Origin: Agaribacterium sp. ZY112
Lineage (GTDB): Bacteria; Pseudomonadota; Gammaproteobacteria; Pseudomonadales; Cellvibrionaceae
Reading direction: 5' to 3'
Length of the DNA: 64,000 nt
Assembly (NCBI RefSeq): GCF_041346925.1
Contig: NZ_CP166840.1
Location: forward strand, 4,215,001 to 4,279,000
The position numbers and the translations under genes are program-made. Positions 38,339 to 47,408 of the stretch are shown in pieces (the stretch's first letter is position 1; each line of letters begins with the position of its first letter). Below the pieces are notes generated by a model that was not told where the DNA came from, made no database searches, and saw only the letters and a list, made by a program, of their open reading frames with translations.

Positions 38339-39805
38339 CTACTTGGGTTCAGCTATCGATAGAGAACGGGTGTAATCAAGCAAGGTATCTAGACTGTTTA
38401 CACCACCGCCCACACCACTGGCGTTAACACCACCATACGGCAAACCATAAGCGAAGACATTGTGTGCATTAACCCAGCTATTACCACTGACCATCGCTTT
38501 GGCAACACGCTCGGCTCGAGGCTCATCTTTAGTCCATACACTGTTTGCCAAACCGTAATCCAAACTATTAACCTGTCGAATCGCATCGGCCTCATCAGTA
38601 AAAGAAGTTAAATAGGCAACAGGGCCAAAGATCTCCTCTTTAAAACAGATATTGTCTTCACTGCCTTTTAATAAAGTTGGCCCAAAGAAGTAACCAGGAC
38701 CATCCAACTGTTTACCACCACAAAGCACCTCAGCGCCTTGCTTCACGCCTTCGCTAATATAATTTTTGATGGTGTTTAATTGTGTTTGGCTCACCACCGG
38801 CCCCATTTGGCTGGTTTCATTCATGGGTGGCTCGATAACCGTACTTGCAAGCACTGCCAAGACTTTTTCAATAAAGCTAGGCATCGCATTTTCTTGAATA
38901 ATCCAACGGGTTGCCGTACAACAAACTTGGCCTGAATTTAACGTAATCGCACCAGCTAAACCTTCTGCCGCAGCATCAAGATCTGCATCATCAAAAATAA
39001 CAGCTGCGCCTTTGCCGCCGAGTTCCAGTTTTACGGGCTTTAAATTTGCACCACATGCAGCGCCTAAGGTTTTACCCACAGCAGTTGAACCAGTAAAACT
39101 TAAATACTTCACTTTTGGGTGAGAGCTAAGTACCTCACCCATATCTGGGCCACCACCTGGAACAATATTGATAACACCATCGGGTATACCGGCCTCTGAT
39201 GCCAACTTACCTAAGTAAACCGTACTTAAAGGCGTTTGTGCTGCGGGCTTAATAACAACAGTATTACCTGCTGCTAACGCTGGAGCTATTCCCCACAAAC
39301 AAAGCGTTAAAGGGAAGTTCCATGGAAATACAAAAGCCACAACACCGTGGGGAAGACGTACGCTTTTAGCGTCCATATCCGCAAGTTCAAGCACCGTTTC
39401 AAATTCGATCTTTTGAACAAGATCGGTATAATAACGCAGTGCTTCAACGCCAAAAGGCACATCAAAACCACGCGCATTTTCAATAACCTTACCTACATCC
39501 AAGGTTTCAAGTTGGGCGAGTTCTTCTGTATCTCGTTCACATAAGTCAGCAAACTTATTTATTTTTTCAGCGCGCTCTGCCGTACTTAATTGTTTCCAAC
39601 TTTGGAAGGCGATATCAGCAGCTTCAATAGCTTTAACAGCATCATCAGGACTGGCTTTACTTGCCATAGCCAAGACACTCTGGTCTGCAGGGTCTTCTAC
39701 CTTGATTTCATTACCATCGGAATTCACTACATATTTTCCGTCTATATAAAACGGTACTGGGTCTTGAGCCAGAAAGGCCTTGATCTTATCTGTTTGGGCT
39801 ACCAT
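38339..39805 (-). CDS. NAD(P)-dependent aldehyde dehydrogenase
   Basis: A 488-residue ALDH. The cofactor site has FPWNFPLTLCLWGIAPALAAGN and FTGSTAVGKTL; the general-base glutamate is in LELGGKGAAVIF and the catalytic cysteine is in NSGQVCCTATR near residue 295. The C-terminal EEIFGPV motif is present. It resembles betaine/gamma-aminobutyraldehyde-type ALDHs in the order of its motifs, but the substrate is unknown. The start is ATG 39805 with GAGGA upstream. It is the first gene of the three-gene operon; a red-algal-sugar role is possible given the agarase nearby, but unproven. Confidence 0.9.
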   Translation of the reverse strand: MVAQTDKIKAFLAQDPVPFYIDGKYVVNSDGNEIKVEDPADQSVLAMASKASPDDAVKAIEAADIAFQSWKQLSTAERAEKINKFADLCERDTEELAQLETLDVGKVIENARGFDVPFGVEALRYYTDLVQKIEFETVLELADMDAKSVRLPHGVVAFVFPWNFPLTLCLWGIAPALAAGNTVVIKPAAQTPLSTVYLGKLASEAGIPDGVINIVPGGGPDMGEVLSSHPKVKYLSFTGSTAVGKTLGAACGANLKPVKLELGGKGAAVIFDDADLDAAAEGLAGAITLNSGQVCCTATRWIIQENAMPSFIEKVLAVLASTVIEPPMNETSQMGPVVSQTQLNTIKNYISEGVKQGAEVLCGGKQLDGPGYFFGPTLLKGSEDNICFKEEIFGPVAYLTSFTDEADAIRQVNSLDYGLANSVWTKDEPRAERVAKAMVSGNSWVNAHNVFAYGLPYGGVNASGVGGGVNSLDTLLDYTRSLSIAEPK

Positions 39806-40125
39806 CGAAGCATCCTCGTTAATTATTAGTATGACCCCTAGCGCCAGAGCAAGCAGCGAACATTTTTCTTGTTTACCTGTGCAGGAGTTGATCAAACATT
39901 AACAGTAAGAGCTTGAAATCCATTGACGTGAATCAATCTAAAAAATTCAAAACAATAGTTTTTATCGACAAGATAATAGATGTCAGCTGATAAATATCAA
40001 CATTTTGTCTTTTTCCCAATAGGTAAAAACCAATGGCATTGAAAAGCATATATGTGACATTTTCGAAGGGAAAATAAAATAAATTAAGCTGTCACTTAAA
40101 TAAACAAAAACAAATACTGACCGAC

Positions 40126-40923
40126 TTAACGAGACAAACGACGTTTTAAATCAAGCAATAAAAGATCCGCCTCTGTAGCCGAGCAAGAGCTAGGTAATGT
40201 CCACCAAAACTGCCCCGTGCTGACATCCTCTTTTAAGGTCATACACCGCCCGTTATGCTCAACAACCTTTTGCCCTTGCCCATCTAGATAAAACTGAGAA
40301 TCCTGATGAACGTTTATTGCTTTGGAACGCTTTTGTGCTTTATTCCATCGCTCCTGCTGACGAGGATCAAAAGGCCTAAAAGCGGGATCCTTATCAAGTG
40401 AAGCGGGCCAGCTATTGCTTTCGTCTATATCAAAAGCAGATAAAGCGTCTAGTAATTCACGGCTATTAAGCTCTTGACGCTGACTCAACGGTACAGGTTT
40501 CTTGGCTCTTAAGTCTAAGTCAAGCTCTGCTTTTGGAGTATTCGTAAGCGGAGCAAGCTTGTTGTTTTTATTGCCGCCTTCAGATGCCTGCATATTCACA
40601 ACATTGCTAGCGCTTATGCTCCCATCTTGCTGCCATTGAGCTTCACGATTCAAAGCATCTATATCGCTATCTACAAGATCATTACCTTCACCCCACATAT
40701 CAATATGCTCTGCTACATAAGCGGCTTTATTCTCTTCTCTTTTAAGTAGCTTAATTTTAAGCGGGAACGAGTACTCAGAACCCAAATGCGGCAAAGCCAA
40801 AGAAGAATTAAAAAAAAGAAATAGGCTTAATAAGGCAAGGTGTAAAACAAGCGAAAAAAGCAGCGCAACAAACCAAGGCCGTTGATAAATAGCTGTTTGA
40901 TGATCGTCTATCAAAGCCTGCAT
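40126..40923 (-). CDS. Hypothetical membrane protein with TonB-like N-terminus
   Basis: A protein of about 265 residues. After a short cytoplasmic segment (MQALIDDHQTAIYQRPW) comes a single hydrophobic helix (FVALLFSLVLHLALLSLFLFF), like the anchor of TonB-type energy transducers. The middle (about 60-200) is hydrophilic, and the C-terminal part has a short conserved-looking YLDGQGQKVVEHNGRCMTL with a second Cys in PSSCSATEADL, a possible disulfide. It does not match a TonB C-terminal domain I know. Function is unknown. Confidence 0.6.
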   Translation of the reverse strand: MQALIDDHQTAIYQRPWFVALLFSLVLHLALLSLFLFFNSSLALPHLGSEYSFPLKIKLLKREENKAAYVAEHIDMWGEGNDLVDSDIDALNREAQWQQDGSISASNVVNMQASEGGNKNNKLAPLTNTPKAELDLDLRAKKPVPLSQRQELNSRELLDALSAFDIDESNSWPASLDKDPAFRPFDPRQQERWNKAQKRSKAINVHQDSQFYLDGQGQKVVEHNGRCMTLKEDVSTGQFWWTLPSSCSATEADLLLLDLKRRLSR

Positions 40924-41083
40924 CCTGCAGAAGGGGTATGAAATATGCAACTCAGACTCGGCAAGTTTGCAACAGTTCCCCACACTTTAAATGTCTAACT
41001 CAGGCGTGCGCCCTAAAGCACCACGCCCTCTACAAGCTCTTCTATACTCAAACCTATACGCTTTTTAGACCAAGAGGGCTGTT

Positions 41084-43144
41084 ATGCTCATGAACAAACC
41101 ACTCATCCGCCTTTATGTTGTCGTAATGACTTTTTTGCCTTTCTACAGCCAAGCTGGCGTAAAGGTTCAAGTAAACGCCGATGTCGCACATAGCGTCGGA
41201 GATTTTGATAGCTTTGACCGCAGCCGTTTTATCACCATGCACGCCACCCATAATGAGCACGACTGGTTTGGTAACAATGCGCAAAGTCTAAATCAGCCCA
41301 ATGAAGTCAAAGACTTACTGCACGATATCATCGTAAAACGCGATGTGTATTTTGGCCGAGATACCGGTGGTATGAAGTGGCAAGTAGTCAACATTAAAGA
41401 AGACCCAAAACGCAAAGGCTGGACCGACGCCGATGTCATGAGGAAAAGCGGTAAAGATACACGCTGGTGGTATAGCAACAATAAAAGCGCTGAAGGCAAA
41501 GCCATGCGCAAATACGAAGATAAAAATACGCGCCTTATTATTGGTGCCCAGCAACGCCCCTACTGGCCAGACGGCGGAGACCCAGTTGGCGCTTATGGCG
41601 GTAAGCCTTGGTACTTTTCATCAGCGGATACTAAAGACGAGCCTCTAGGTTCAGCGCTGGGTGACTTTATGGGGCTTTATGTCAGTGAGTTTTTCCGCCC
41701 ACGCAAAGGAAAAGGGCCCGGCCAGCTCAAACCTATGTATGTTGAGGTAATGAATGAGCCATTATTTGAACTAGTGGAATACCCAGGTGACCATCGCCCC
41801 GCTACGATCGAACAAGTAATGCGCCTGCACAATACCGTTGCAGATCAAATCAGAAAACACGATAAAGAAGTACTTATCGGTGGTTATACCGTTGCATTTC
41901 CGAACTACGAAATCAACAACTTTGAAGAATGGGAAACAACCGATAAGTTATTTATGGATATCGCTGGTAAAAACATGGATTTTATCAGCATCCACCTCTA
42001 TGACTTCCCCAATATCCCCTATGGTGCGGTCAAGCGTCAGCTGTATCGTAAAGGCTCCAACATGGAAGCCACCCTCGATATGCTCGACGCCTACATGGAT
42101 ATTAACTGGGAAAAAAGGAAGCCCATTGTCGTCAGCGAATATGGCTCCCAGCTACAAGGCAGCTTTAACCAACCCTGGACAAGTGAACGCGACTGGTTAC
42201 AAGTTAAAGCATTTAGTGCGATGCTAATGCAGTTTCTTGAGCGCCCCGACCGAATTGAACAAGCGCTGCCCTTTACTCCGCTCAAAGCTGAATGGGGCCG
42301 AATTTCACCGGAGATCCCTTATTACTGGCGCTTAATGATTCAGAAAAAAGAACGCCCAGGTGAAAAAGGCGAACAGTGGGTGTATTCAGACCTTATTTAT
42401 TTTTACGACCTCTGGAACGACATCAAAGGTAAGCGTATCGACACTTGGGCAGCCGATCCCGATGTACAGGTAGATGCTTATGTAGATAATAAGCGTTTAT
42501 ATCTAATTCTTAACAGCCTTGAATTTAAAGACATTGAACTCGACCTTGAATTACTCGGTACGAACAAAGCCAAAGTCAAAAATGTTGAACTTCGCCATCT
42601 TTACCTTGATGACAATAAGCAAGTTCATTACGAAGAAAAACAACTTGGCAAAAACATCCCCCAAAGCATAGCCTTAGACACCGAAGCCACAGCCGTTTTG
42701 GTGGTCGACTTTAATAAGAAAATAAAACAAAAAGAAAACAATCAAGAAAGCCGTTATTTTGCTAAAAAAATGACTGTCGATATTGAAAAAGACAAGCAAC
42801 TTGGATTCCAAGTCAATGGCTTAAATCCAGCCAAGCAAGGTGAAGCCATTCTGCGTCTGGGAGTAGGCCGAGATTTTGGCTTAAGCCTAAAACCTAAACT
42901 AAGCATCAATGGTAGCAGTGTAACCATCCCTGATGACTACAGAGGTTACGACCAATACCACAATGCCGCAGGTGAGCCCGGTACCGCCCGTGAAAGCTTC
43001 TTTGGCGTGATCGAAATCCCCTTTGATTACCAACTACTCAAAGCCAACAATAGCATTGAGCTTATCTTCCCTGATGACGGCGGCAAAATAAGCACCATCG
43101 CCATACAAGATATGCAACACAGCAAACCCTTAACAAGGATGTGA
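41084..43144 (+). CDS. Secreted GH86 beta-agarase/beta-porphyranase-type glycoside hydrolase
   Basis: Cleaves the beta-1,4 links in red-algal galactans (agarose or porphyran), after export by an N-terminal signal peptide (LIRLYVVVMTFLPFYSQA). The 686-residue protein has a (beta/alpha)8 catalytic domain to about residue 450 with the acid/base Glu225 (EVMNEPLFE) and nucleophile Glu352 (VVSEYGSQ), followed by a beta-sandwich C-terminal part as in GH86. Agarase versus porphyranase specificity cannot be told without structural comparison. ATG 41084 follows GAGGG; ATG 41090 is an alternative. Nearby are a SemiSWEET and an AraC regulator. Confidence 0.85.
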   Translation: MLMNKPLIRLYVVVMTFLPFYSQAGVKVQVNADVAHSVGDFDSFDRSRFITMHATHNEHDWFGNNAQSLNQPNEVKDLLHDIIVKRDVYFGRDTGGMKWQVVNIKEDPKRKGWTDADVMRKSGKDTRWWYSNNKSAEGKAMRKYEDKNTRLIIGAQQRPYWPDGGDPVGAYGGKPWYFSSADTKDEPLGSALGDFMGLYVSEFFRPRKGKGPGQLKPMYVEVMNEPLFELVEYPGDHRPATIEQVMRLHNTVADQIRKHDKEVLIGGYTVAFPNYEINNFEEWETTDKLFMDIAGKNMDFISIHLYDFPNIPYGAVKRQLYRKGSNMEATLDMLDAYMDINWEKRKPIVVSEYGSQLQGSFNQPWTSERDWLQVKAFSAMLMQFLERPDRIEQALPFTPLKAEWGRISPEIPYYWRLMIQKKERPGEKGEQWVYSDLIYFYDLWNDIKGKRIDTWAADPDVQVDAYVDNKRLYLILNSLEFKDIELDLELLGTNKAKVKNVELRHLYLDDNKQVHYEEKQLGKNIPQSIALDTEATAVLVVDFNKKIKQKENNQESRYFAKKMTVDIEKDKQLGFQVNGLNPAKQGEAILRLGVGRDFGLSLKPKLSINGSSVTIPDDYRGYDQYHNAAGEPGTARESFFGVIEIPFDYQLLKANNSIELIFPDDGGKISTIAIQDMQHSKPLTRM

Positions 43145-43183
43145 GCGAAAGGAGCTGATACAAAATGCCGAAGGCTTAGCCAT

Positions 43184-43207
43184 AAAAAACCCGGCACGGA
43201 GCCGGGT
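43184..43207 (-). terminator. Minus-strand terminator after the SemiSWEET gene
   Basis: ACCCGGC (43189-43195) pairs with GCCGGGT (43201-43207), and the minus strand then reads TTTTTT. It lies between the convergent GH86 and SemiSWEET genes. Confidence 0.8.
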
Positions 43208-43262
43208 AAAGCAGCATTCGTAGAACCAACAACAAATGCATGTGGAAGTCTTGATTACATCG

Positions 43263-43571
43263 CTAGGCAACACACTCGTTGCTGTCGCTTGGAAGCTCAG
43301 GTGCACGACGAGCTTTGATTTCGTTATGCACTTTCACTGCTAAAATTGAGGCCGCTAGAACAAAAGTAACCATGTTGGCAGCTATCATAGCGATATCTTG
43401 CTTAACGATGCCGTAACCTAACCAAAGGGCTACACCAACAGTAAAAATACTGTACATAGCCAGAGACAAAGACGCGGTATCACGTGTCTTTAATACCTGA
43501 AAGGCCTGAGGCAAAAAAGAAGACGTGGTTGCAAAAGCAGCTACAAAGCCCAGTAGTTCAAGGTTGCTCAT
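43263..43571 (-). CDS. SemiSWEET sugar transporter (MtN3/PQ-loop family)
   Basis: A 102-residue, three-helix sugar facilitator that works as a dimer. The PQ motif is in TSSFLPQAFQVLKTRDTASLS near residue 20, and helices 2 and 3 follow (MYSIFTVGVALWLGYGIV, MIAANMVTFVLAASILAV), which is the family signature. AGGAG sits upstream of the ATG at 43571. It is divergent from an AraC regulator and near the GH86 gene, which fits uptake or efflux of a mono- or disaccharide; the sugar is unknown. Confidence 0.9.
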   Translation of the reverse strand: MSNLELLGFVAAFATTSSFLPQAFQVLKTRDTASLSLAMYSIFTVGVALWLGYGIVKQDIAMIAANMVTFVLAASILAVKVHNEIKARRAPELPSDSNECVA

Positions 43572-43741
43572 ATCATCTCTCCTAAATAATCTAACCCGCT
43601 AAGGGTTCAACAGCGAGAAGCAAAAAGCTCTTAAAGCGTTTTCTGCTTCATCAGAATATGTTGCACAGTGTAATCGGCCAACTGGCTTTTGGTTATGGAT
43701 TAACCTATCATGTTTTTATCCAAAACTATCCTAGACGTAAA

Positions 43742-44599
43742 ATGAAGTTAGATAAAGACTGGAAATGGCAAGACGTGCTCGAAATTGGGCCAGAGTGTAA
43801 TGAACGCTTTTTGGATTGCCAGCGTGTGCCGGAACTCAAAGAACTTGCCATTCCACTGTGCGGCTTTAGCCAATTAGAGGGAAACTACCGTGTTGGCCGC
43901 TCAGCCCCGATGTGTAACACCCTGCTCTACAGTGTTGACGGAGCCATTGAGCTCTTCACCCCCGAAGGCTGCCAAACCGTAGAGAAGAGCGAGCTCATCA
44001 TTCTGCCCGCCGGCCGCCCCTTTCTGATTGAGTTACAAGCGCCATTCTGGACTATGTCATGGTTAGATCTTGCGGATACTGCACGCTGGAGCGAATTGTG
44101 CCGCAACCGCTCCCCTAGTGAATACTGCCAGAGTGGGCGACAGATTTTTCATACAATTGCCACGCTCTATTACGAAAAAAGCGAAAGCCTGCGCCGCCCA
44201 AGCTTAAACTATCTAGAGCACTATTTATTAGAAACGCTTAAAGCACCGACCAGCCAAAGCACAGAAAGTCAGCGCTTAGACCAGCTCTTTAGAGATGTAG
44301 AAAAACGCTTACACTACCCTTGGAGCGTAGAAGAGATGGCCACATTGATTCATTACTCCACGCCGCACTTACACAGGCTCTGCCAAAAACGCTTTGGCCG
44401 CAGCCCCTTACAACAAGTTATACATATGCGTATGGAACGGGCTAAATACCTATTAAACAGCACCGCTTGGCCTTTAGCCCAAATCGCCGAACAAGTCGGC
44501 TACCACGACTTATTTAGCTTTGCTAAGCGCTTCAAAAAAAGTGTGGGAGTGCCTCCTGCTAGGTACAGAAAAAGCGCCAACAACGACACCGAAACCTAG
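43742..44599 (+). CDS. AraC-family transcriptional regulator
   Basis: About 285 residues: a cupin-like N-terminal ligand domain (about 30-150; LLYSVDGAIELFTPEG, ELIILPAGRPFLIEL) and a C-terminal double helix-turn-helix (about 195-285; VEEMATLIHYSTPHLHRLCQKRFGRSP and AQIAEQVGYHDLFSFAKRFKKSVG). It is probably a sugar- or stress-responsive activator. The frame is open to ATG 43658; MKLDKDWKW at 43742 is my choice, but neither start has a strong ribosome site. It is divergent from SemiSWEET, the likely target, and precedes a GNAT gene by 3 bases. Confidence 0.82.
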   Translation: MKLDKDWKWQDVLEIGPECNERFLDCQRVPELKELAIPLCGFSQLEGNYRVGRSAPMCNTLLYSVDGAIELFTPEGCQTVEKSELIILPAGRPFLIELQAPFWTMSWLDLADTARWSELCRNRSPSEYCQSGRQIFHTIATLYYEKSESLRRPSLNYLEHYLLETLKAPTSQSTESQRLDQLFRDVEKRLHYPWSVEEMATLIHYSTPHLHRLCQKRFGRSPLQQVIHMRMERAKYLLNSTAWPLAQIAEQVGYHDLFSFAKRFKKSVGVPPARYRKSANNDTET

Positions 44600-44602
44600 T
44601 AC

Positions 44603-45052
44603 ATGCCCATAAAAAACTATAGCGAATCCGATTACAGGCAGGTACTTAAGGTCTATGCGGCCTGCAAACTCGACGAGCTAAAACAAGAGCCGCAAACCTT
44701 CTTTCTATGCCCCCTGCAAAACGACCCCGTACGCCACCACTACATATTCACCAGCAAGATCTATACTTGGCAGGAAAATGGCGCCATTGTGGCATTTGGG
44801 GCTCTTAAGAATAATGAAATACGCAGCCTCTATGTTCTACAAGACTATCGCGGTTTGGGCATAGGCCGCCGACTGTTGGAGCACATGCTAAAACGCTGTA
44901 AGGAACCTGCCGAGCTTTTTGTTGCCCAAAGTAATAACAAGGCCAAACAGCTCTATCAAGAATATGGCTTTGACGTAGTGGAAAGCTTTGAAACTGAATA
45001 CAACGGTTTAAAAGTAACAGCTCAGCGTATGCAAACAAGAGCTGTTAAATGA
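44603..45052 (+). CDS. GNAT family N-acetyltransferase
   Basis: A 149-residue acetyltransferase with the acetyl-CoA motif VLQDYRGLGIGRRLLEHML near residue 75 and the C-terminal NNKAKQLYQEYGF segment. The start lies 3 bases after the AraC-type stop, so both are probably on one mRNA. Substrate unknown. Confidence 0.85.
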   Translation: MPIKNYSESDYRQVLKVYAACKLDELKQEPQTFFLCPLQNDPVRHHYIFTSKIYTWQENGAIVAFGALKNNEIRSLYVLQDYRGLGIGRRLLEHMLKRCKEPAELFVAQSNNKAKQLYQEYGFDVVESFETEYNGLKVTAQRMQTRAVK

Positions 45053-45090
45053 ATAGCAGGCTGCACGGCCTGCAATAAATAGGAGTAACA

Positions 45091-45222
45091 ATGATGCGAC
45101 TACCTATAAACCTAATCGCAAGCAAGGCTCATGCAAAACAAAAAAAACAACTCGTAGTGTTTAGCCTCAGCTGCCTACTGTATAGCTTGGCTTGTGTCGC
45201 ACTACTGCATCTAAGCCTCTGA
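45091..45222 (+). CDS. Small membrane protein, 43 residues
   Basis: An ATG at 45091 with a perfect AGGAG 5 bases upstream opens a 43-codon frame: a basic N-terminal part (MMRLPINLIASKAHAKQKKQ) and one hydrophobic helix (LVVFSLSCLLYSLACVALLH). The strong ribosome site and the membrane-like layout suggest a real single-pass small protein. No family recognised. It follows a GNAT gene by 38 bases and may be cotranscribed. Confidence 0.5.
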   Translation: MMRLPINLIASKAHAKQKKQLVVFSLSCLLYSLACVALLHLSL

Positions 45223-45230
45223 TACTTAGC

Positions 45231-45764
45231 TTAGTTCTGCTTATAAATTTCCAGGGGGAAGTTTTCACAAATCTCCATACACGGTTTCCCCGCCAATAAG
45301 ATTCGGTATGTACGACTAATATTCGTGCCATCTTGGCTAATCGACAGCAGCTCTCTATAGGTCTCTAAACCACTTTCTCGTAATACTTCGCCAATACCTA
45401 CTTGCTCACCTTCCAGCTCTTTAACAACATTTGCCGGTAAGGCTTCGGGATTCAATAAGGACCGAGCTAAAGCATAAAGGCGCGTGCTCTTACCACCACT
45501 TAAACTCACTCGACGCTCGATCACCTCATCACCAGCATTTAAGTTCAGGTTATTACTTTTGCAGTCTAATAATAAACGCCTCTGGGCAAGCCGATTCACA
45601 TTTACAGGCTCCCAGAAATAGCTCTCCAAGATTTTTGTGACCGTACCATCGGTCGTCAGCAATACCCGTAAGAAGGCTGGTAACTGACGTAAATTCAAGC
45701 TTTCGCCACTGGCTAGTTGCAAGACATCAAAGCCTACATAGCCACTTGAAGAAAATCGATCGAT
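45231..45764 (-). CDS. Chorismate lyase-like (DUF98) protein
   Basis: About 177 residues of the DUF98 family, which has the chorismate-pyruvate lyase fold. Visible are the family-like LPAFLRVLLTTDGTVTKILESYFWEPV, ARRxx-type RRLLLDC and the RTYRILLAGKPCMEICENFP C-terminus. It may make 4-hydroxybenzoate or act on a related molecule; UbiC itself has a different sequence. The frame extends to 45821; ATG at 45764 (MIDRFSS) is the more natural start. Confidence 0.7.
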   Translation of the reverse strand: MDRFSSSGYVGFDVLQLASGESLNLRQLPAFLRVLLTTDGTVTKILESYFWEPVNVNRLAQRRLLLDCKSNNLNLNAGDEVIERRVSLSGGKSTRLYALARSLLNPEALPANVVKELEGEQVGIGEVLRESGLETYRELLSISQDGTNISRTYRILLAGKPCMEICENFPLEIYKQN

Positions 45765-46031
45765 CATGAAACTCTCATATCCAGAAAAACAAAACACAAG
45801 CACACTATAGACGCGCGACACCAGTACTACAGTAACTTAGTACAGCAGCAAAGCGAACTAAGCGCCAAGGATGGAAATGCAAAAGGCCATTTTTGATCTA
45901 AATTTGCAGATGCGTCACTTTGCTCAATATTCTACTGCAAATTGCCTCACTAATACGGGTATAATTCGCCCGCTGCGCCACAAGCGCACACTAACTTATC
46001 CATCCAAGCAAACACATGTGAGGTAAGAACC

Positions 46032-47309
46032 TTGGACCTGCAAGCCGCATCAAAAGATCAACTCCAACAATGGGCCCAACAACTTGAAGCCGAATACGAG
46101 ACGATTAAAGCCCAGAAACTTGGCCTCGATCTGACCCGCGGTAAACCTTCTGCTGAGCAGCTTAGCCTCAGCAACGCGATGGATGGAATCCTAGATGGAA
46201 ATTACAGCGACGATGCTGGCACAGACTGCCGTAACTACGGCGGCCTAGATGGTATTGCTGGCGCTCGCGCCTTAGGTGCTGAGCTTATCGGCGCACCTGC
46301 AAGTAATGTCATGGCTGGTGGTAATTCAAGCCTTACATTGATGCATCAAGCAATGAGTGTCGCTTATCACTATGGTTTAAATGGCCCCGAAAGCGCTTGG
46401 AACAAACAGGAAAAAGCCACCTTCATCTGCCCTGTACCTGGTTATGACCGCCACTACGGTGTGTGTGAGCACATTGGCATCAACATGGTAACGGTAGGTA
46501 TGGACGCTAACGGCCCAGATATGGATGCCGTTGAAAAACTCATTAAAGAAGACAGCAGCATCGTTGGCATGTGGGCTGTTCCTCGCTTCTCAAACCCAAC
46601 AGGGGTTGTTTACAGCGATGATGTTGTCGCGCGTATTGCCAAGCTTGGCAACATCGCCAATGCTAACTTCCGCGTTTTCTGGGACAACGCTTACGCCGTT
46701 CACGCCTTAAGTGACGATGCACCGCAACTTGCTAACATATGGCAAGCATGTAAAGAGGCCGGTACTGAAGACAGTGTTTTGCAATTTGCCTCGACCTCTA
46801 AGATTACATTTGCAGGCTCCGGCGTTGCCTTCTTAGCAGCCAGCGATGCCAACTTAAGTGACTTTAAAAAGTCGCTTGGCTTTATGACGATAGGCCCAGA
46901 CAAAGTCAATCAACTGCGACACGTTAAATTCTTTGCCGGCGACCATGCTTTAGCCGAGCACATGAACAAACATGCTGCCATTATTCGCCCTCGCTTTGAA
47001 AGTGTCTTAAACCATCTACAAGCAGCCTTTGGTAATAACGAGCTTGGCCAGTGGGAAAGTGCTCAAGGTGGTTATTTTATCTCTTTTGATACTCAGCCAG
47101 GCCTTGCTAAAGAAGTCGTCAGCCTAGCCAGTGAAGCCGGTGTTAAATTAACCCCAGCCGGAGCGACCTTCCCTTATGGGCAGGACCCTCAGAATAGTAA
47201 TATTCGTATTGCACCGACTGTACCTACGGTAGAGCAAGTCGATGAGGCCATGAAAGTCTTTGTTTGCTGCGTTAAATTAGCCTCTGTTAAACAAGCACTA
47301 GCCGCTTAA
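46032..47309 (+). CDS. PLP-dependent aminotransferase, MocR/aspartate subgroup 1c
   Basis: A 425-residue class I/II aminotransferase. It has the subgroup motif GLDLTRGKPSAEQL, the glycine-rich MAGGNSSLTLM, PVPGYDRHYGVCEHIGI, PRFSNPTGVVYSDD, the PLP-ring Asp in FRVFWDNAYAVH and the Schiff-base lysine in FASTSKITFAGSG. This matches the Corynebacterium-type aspartate aminotransferase group; aspartate/2-oxoglutarate is likely but not certain. The start codon is TTG at 46032 after GAGGTAAG. A TATAAT -10 at 45960 lies upstream, with no clear -35. Confidence 0.88.
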   Translation: MDLQAASKDQLQQWAQQLEAEYETIKAQKLGLDLTRGKPSAEQLSLSNAMDGILDGNYSDDAGTDCRNYGGLDGIAGARALGAELIGAPASNVMAGGNSSLTLMHQAMSVAYHYGLNGPESAWNKQEKATFICPVPGYDRHYGVCEHIGINMVTVGMDANGPDMDAVEKLIKEDSSIVGMWAVPRFSNPTGVVYSDDVVARIAKLGNIANANFRVFWDNAYAVHALSDDAPQLANIWQACKEAGTEDSVLQFASTSKITFAGSGVAFLAASDANLSDFKKSLGFMTIGPDKVNQLRHVKFFAGDHALAEHMNKHAAIIRPRFESVLNHLQAAFGNNELGQWESAQGGYFISFDTQPGLAKEVVSLASEAGVKLTPAGATFPYGQDPQNSNIRIAPTVPTVEQVDEAMKVFVCCVKLASVKQALAA

Positions 47310-47342
47310 AAAACACAACCCGAGCAATAAAATAGAGTAATA

Positions 47343-47370
47343 AAAAAGGGGCTTAAAGCCCCTTTTTTAT
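47343..47370. terminator. Bidirectional terminator
   Basis: AAAAAAGGGGCTT pairs with AAGCCCCTTTTTT with T-tracts both ways. It ends the aminotransferase gene and also lies beyond the convergent LamB gene. Confidence 0.88.
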
Positions 47371-47408
47371 TACTGATCATTACGCAATCAATGCCATTAT
47401 CGCCCTCA

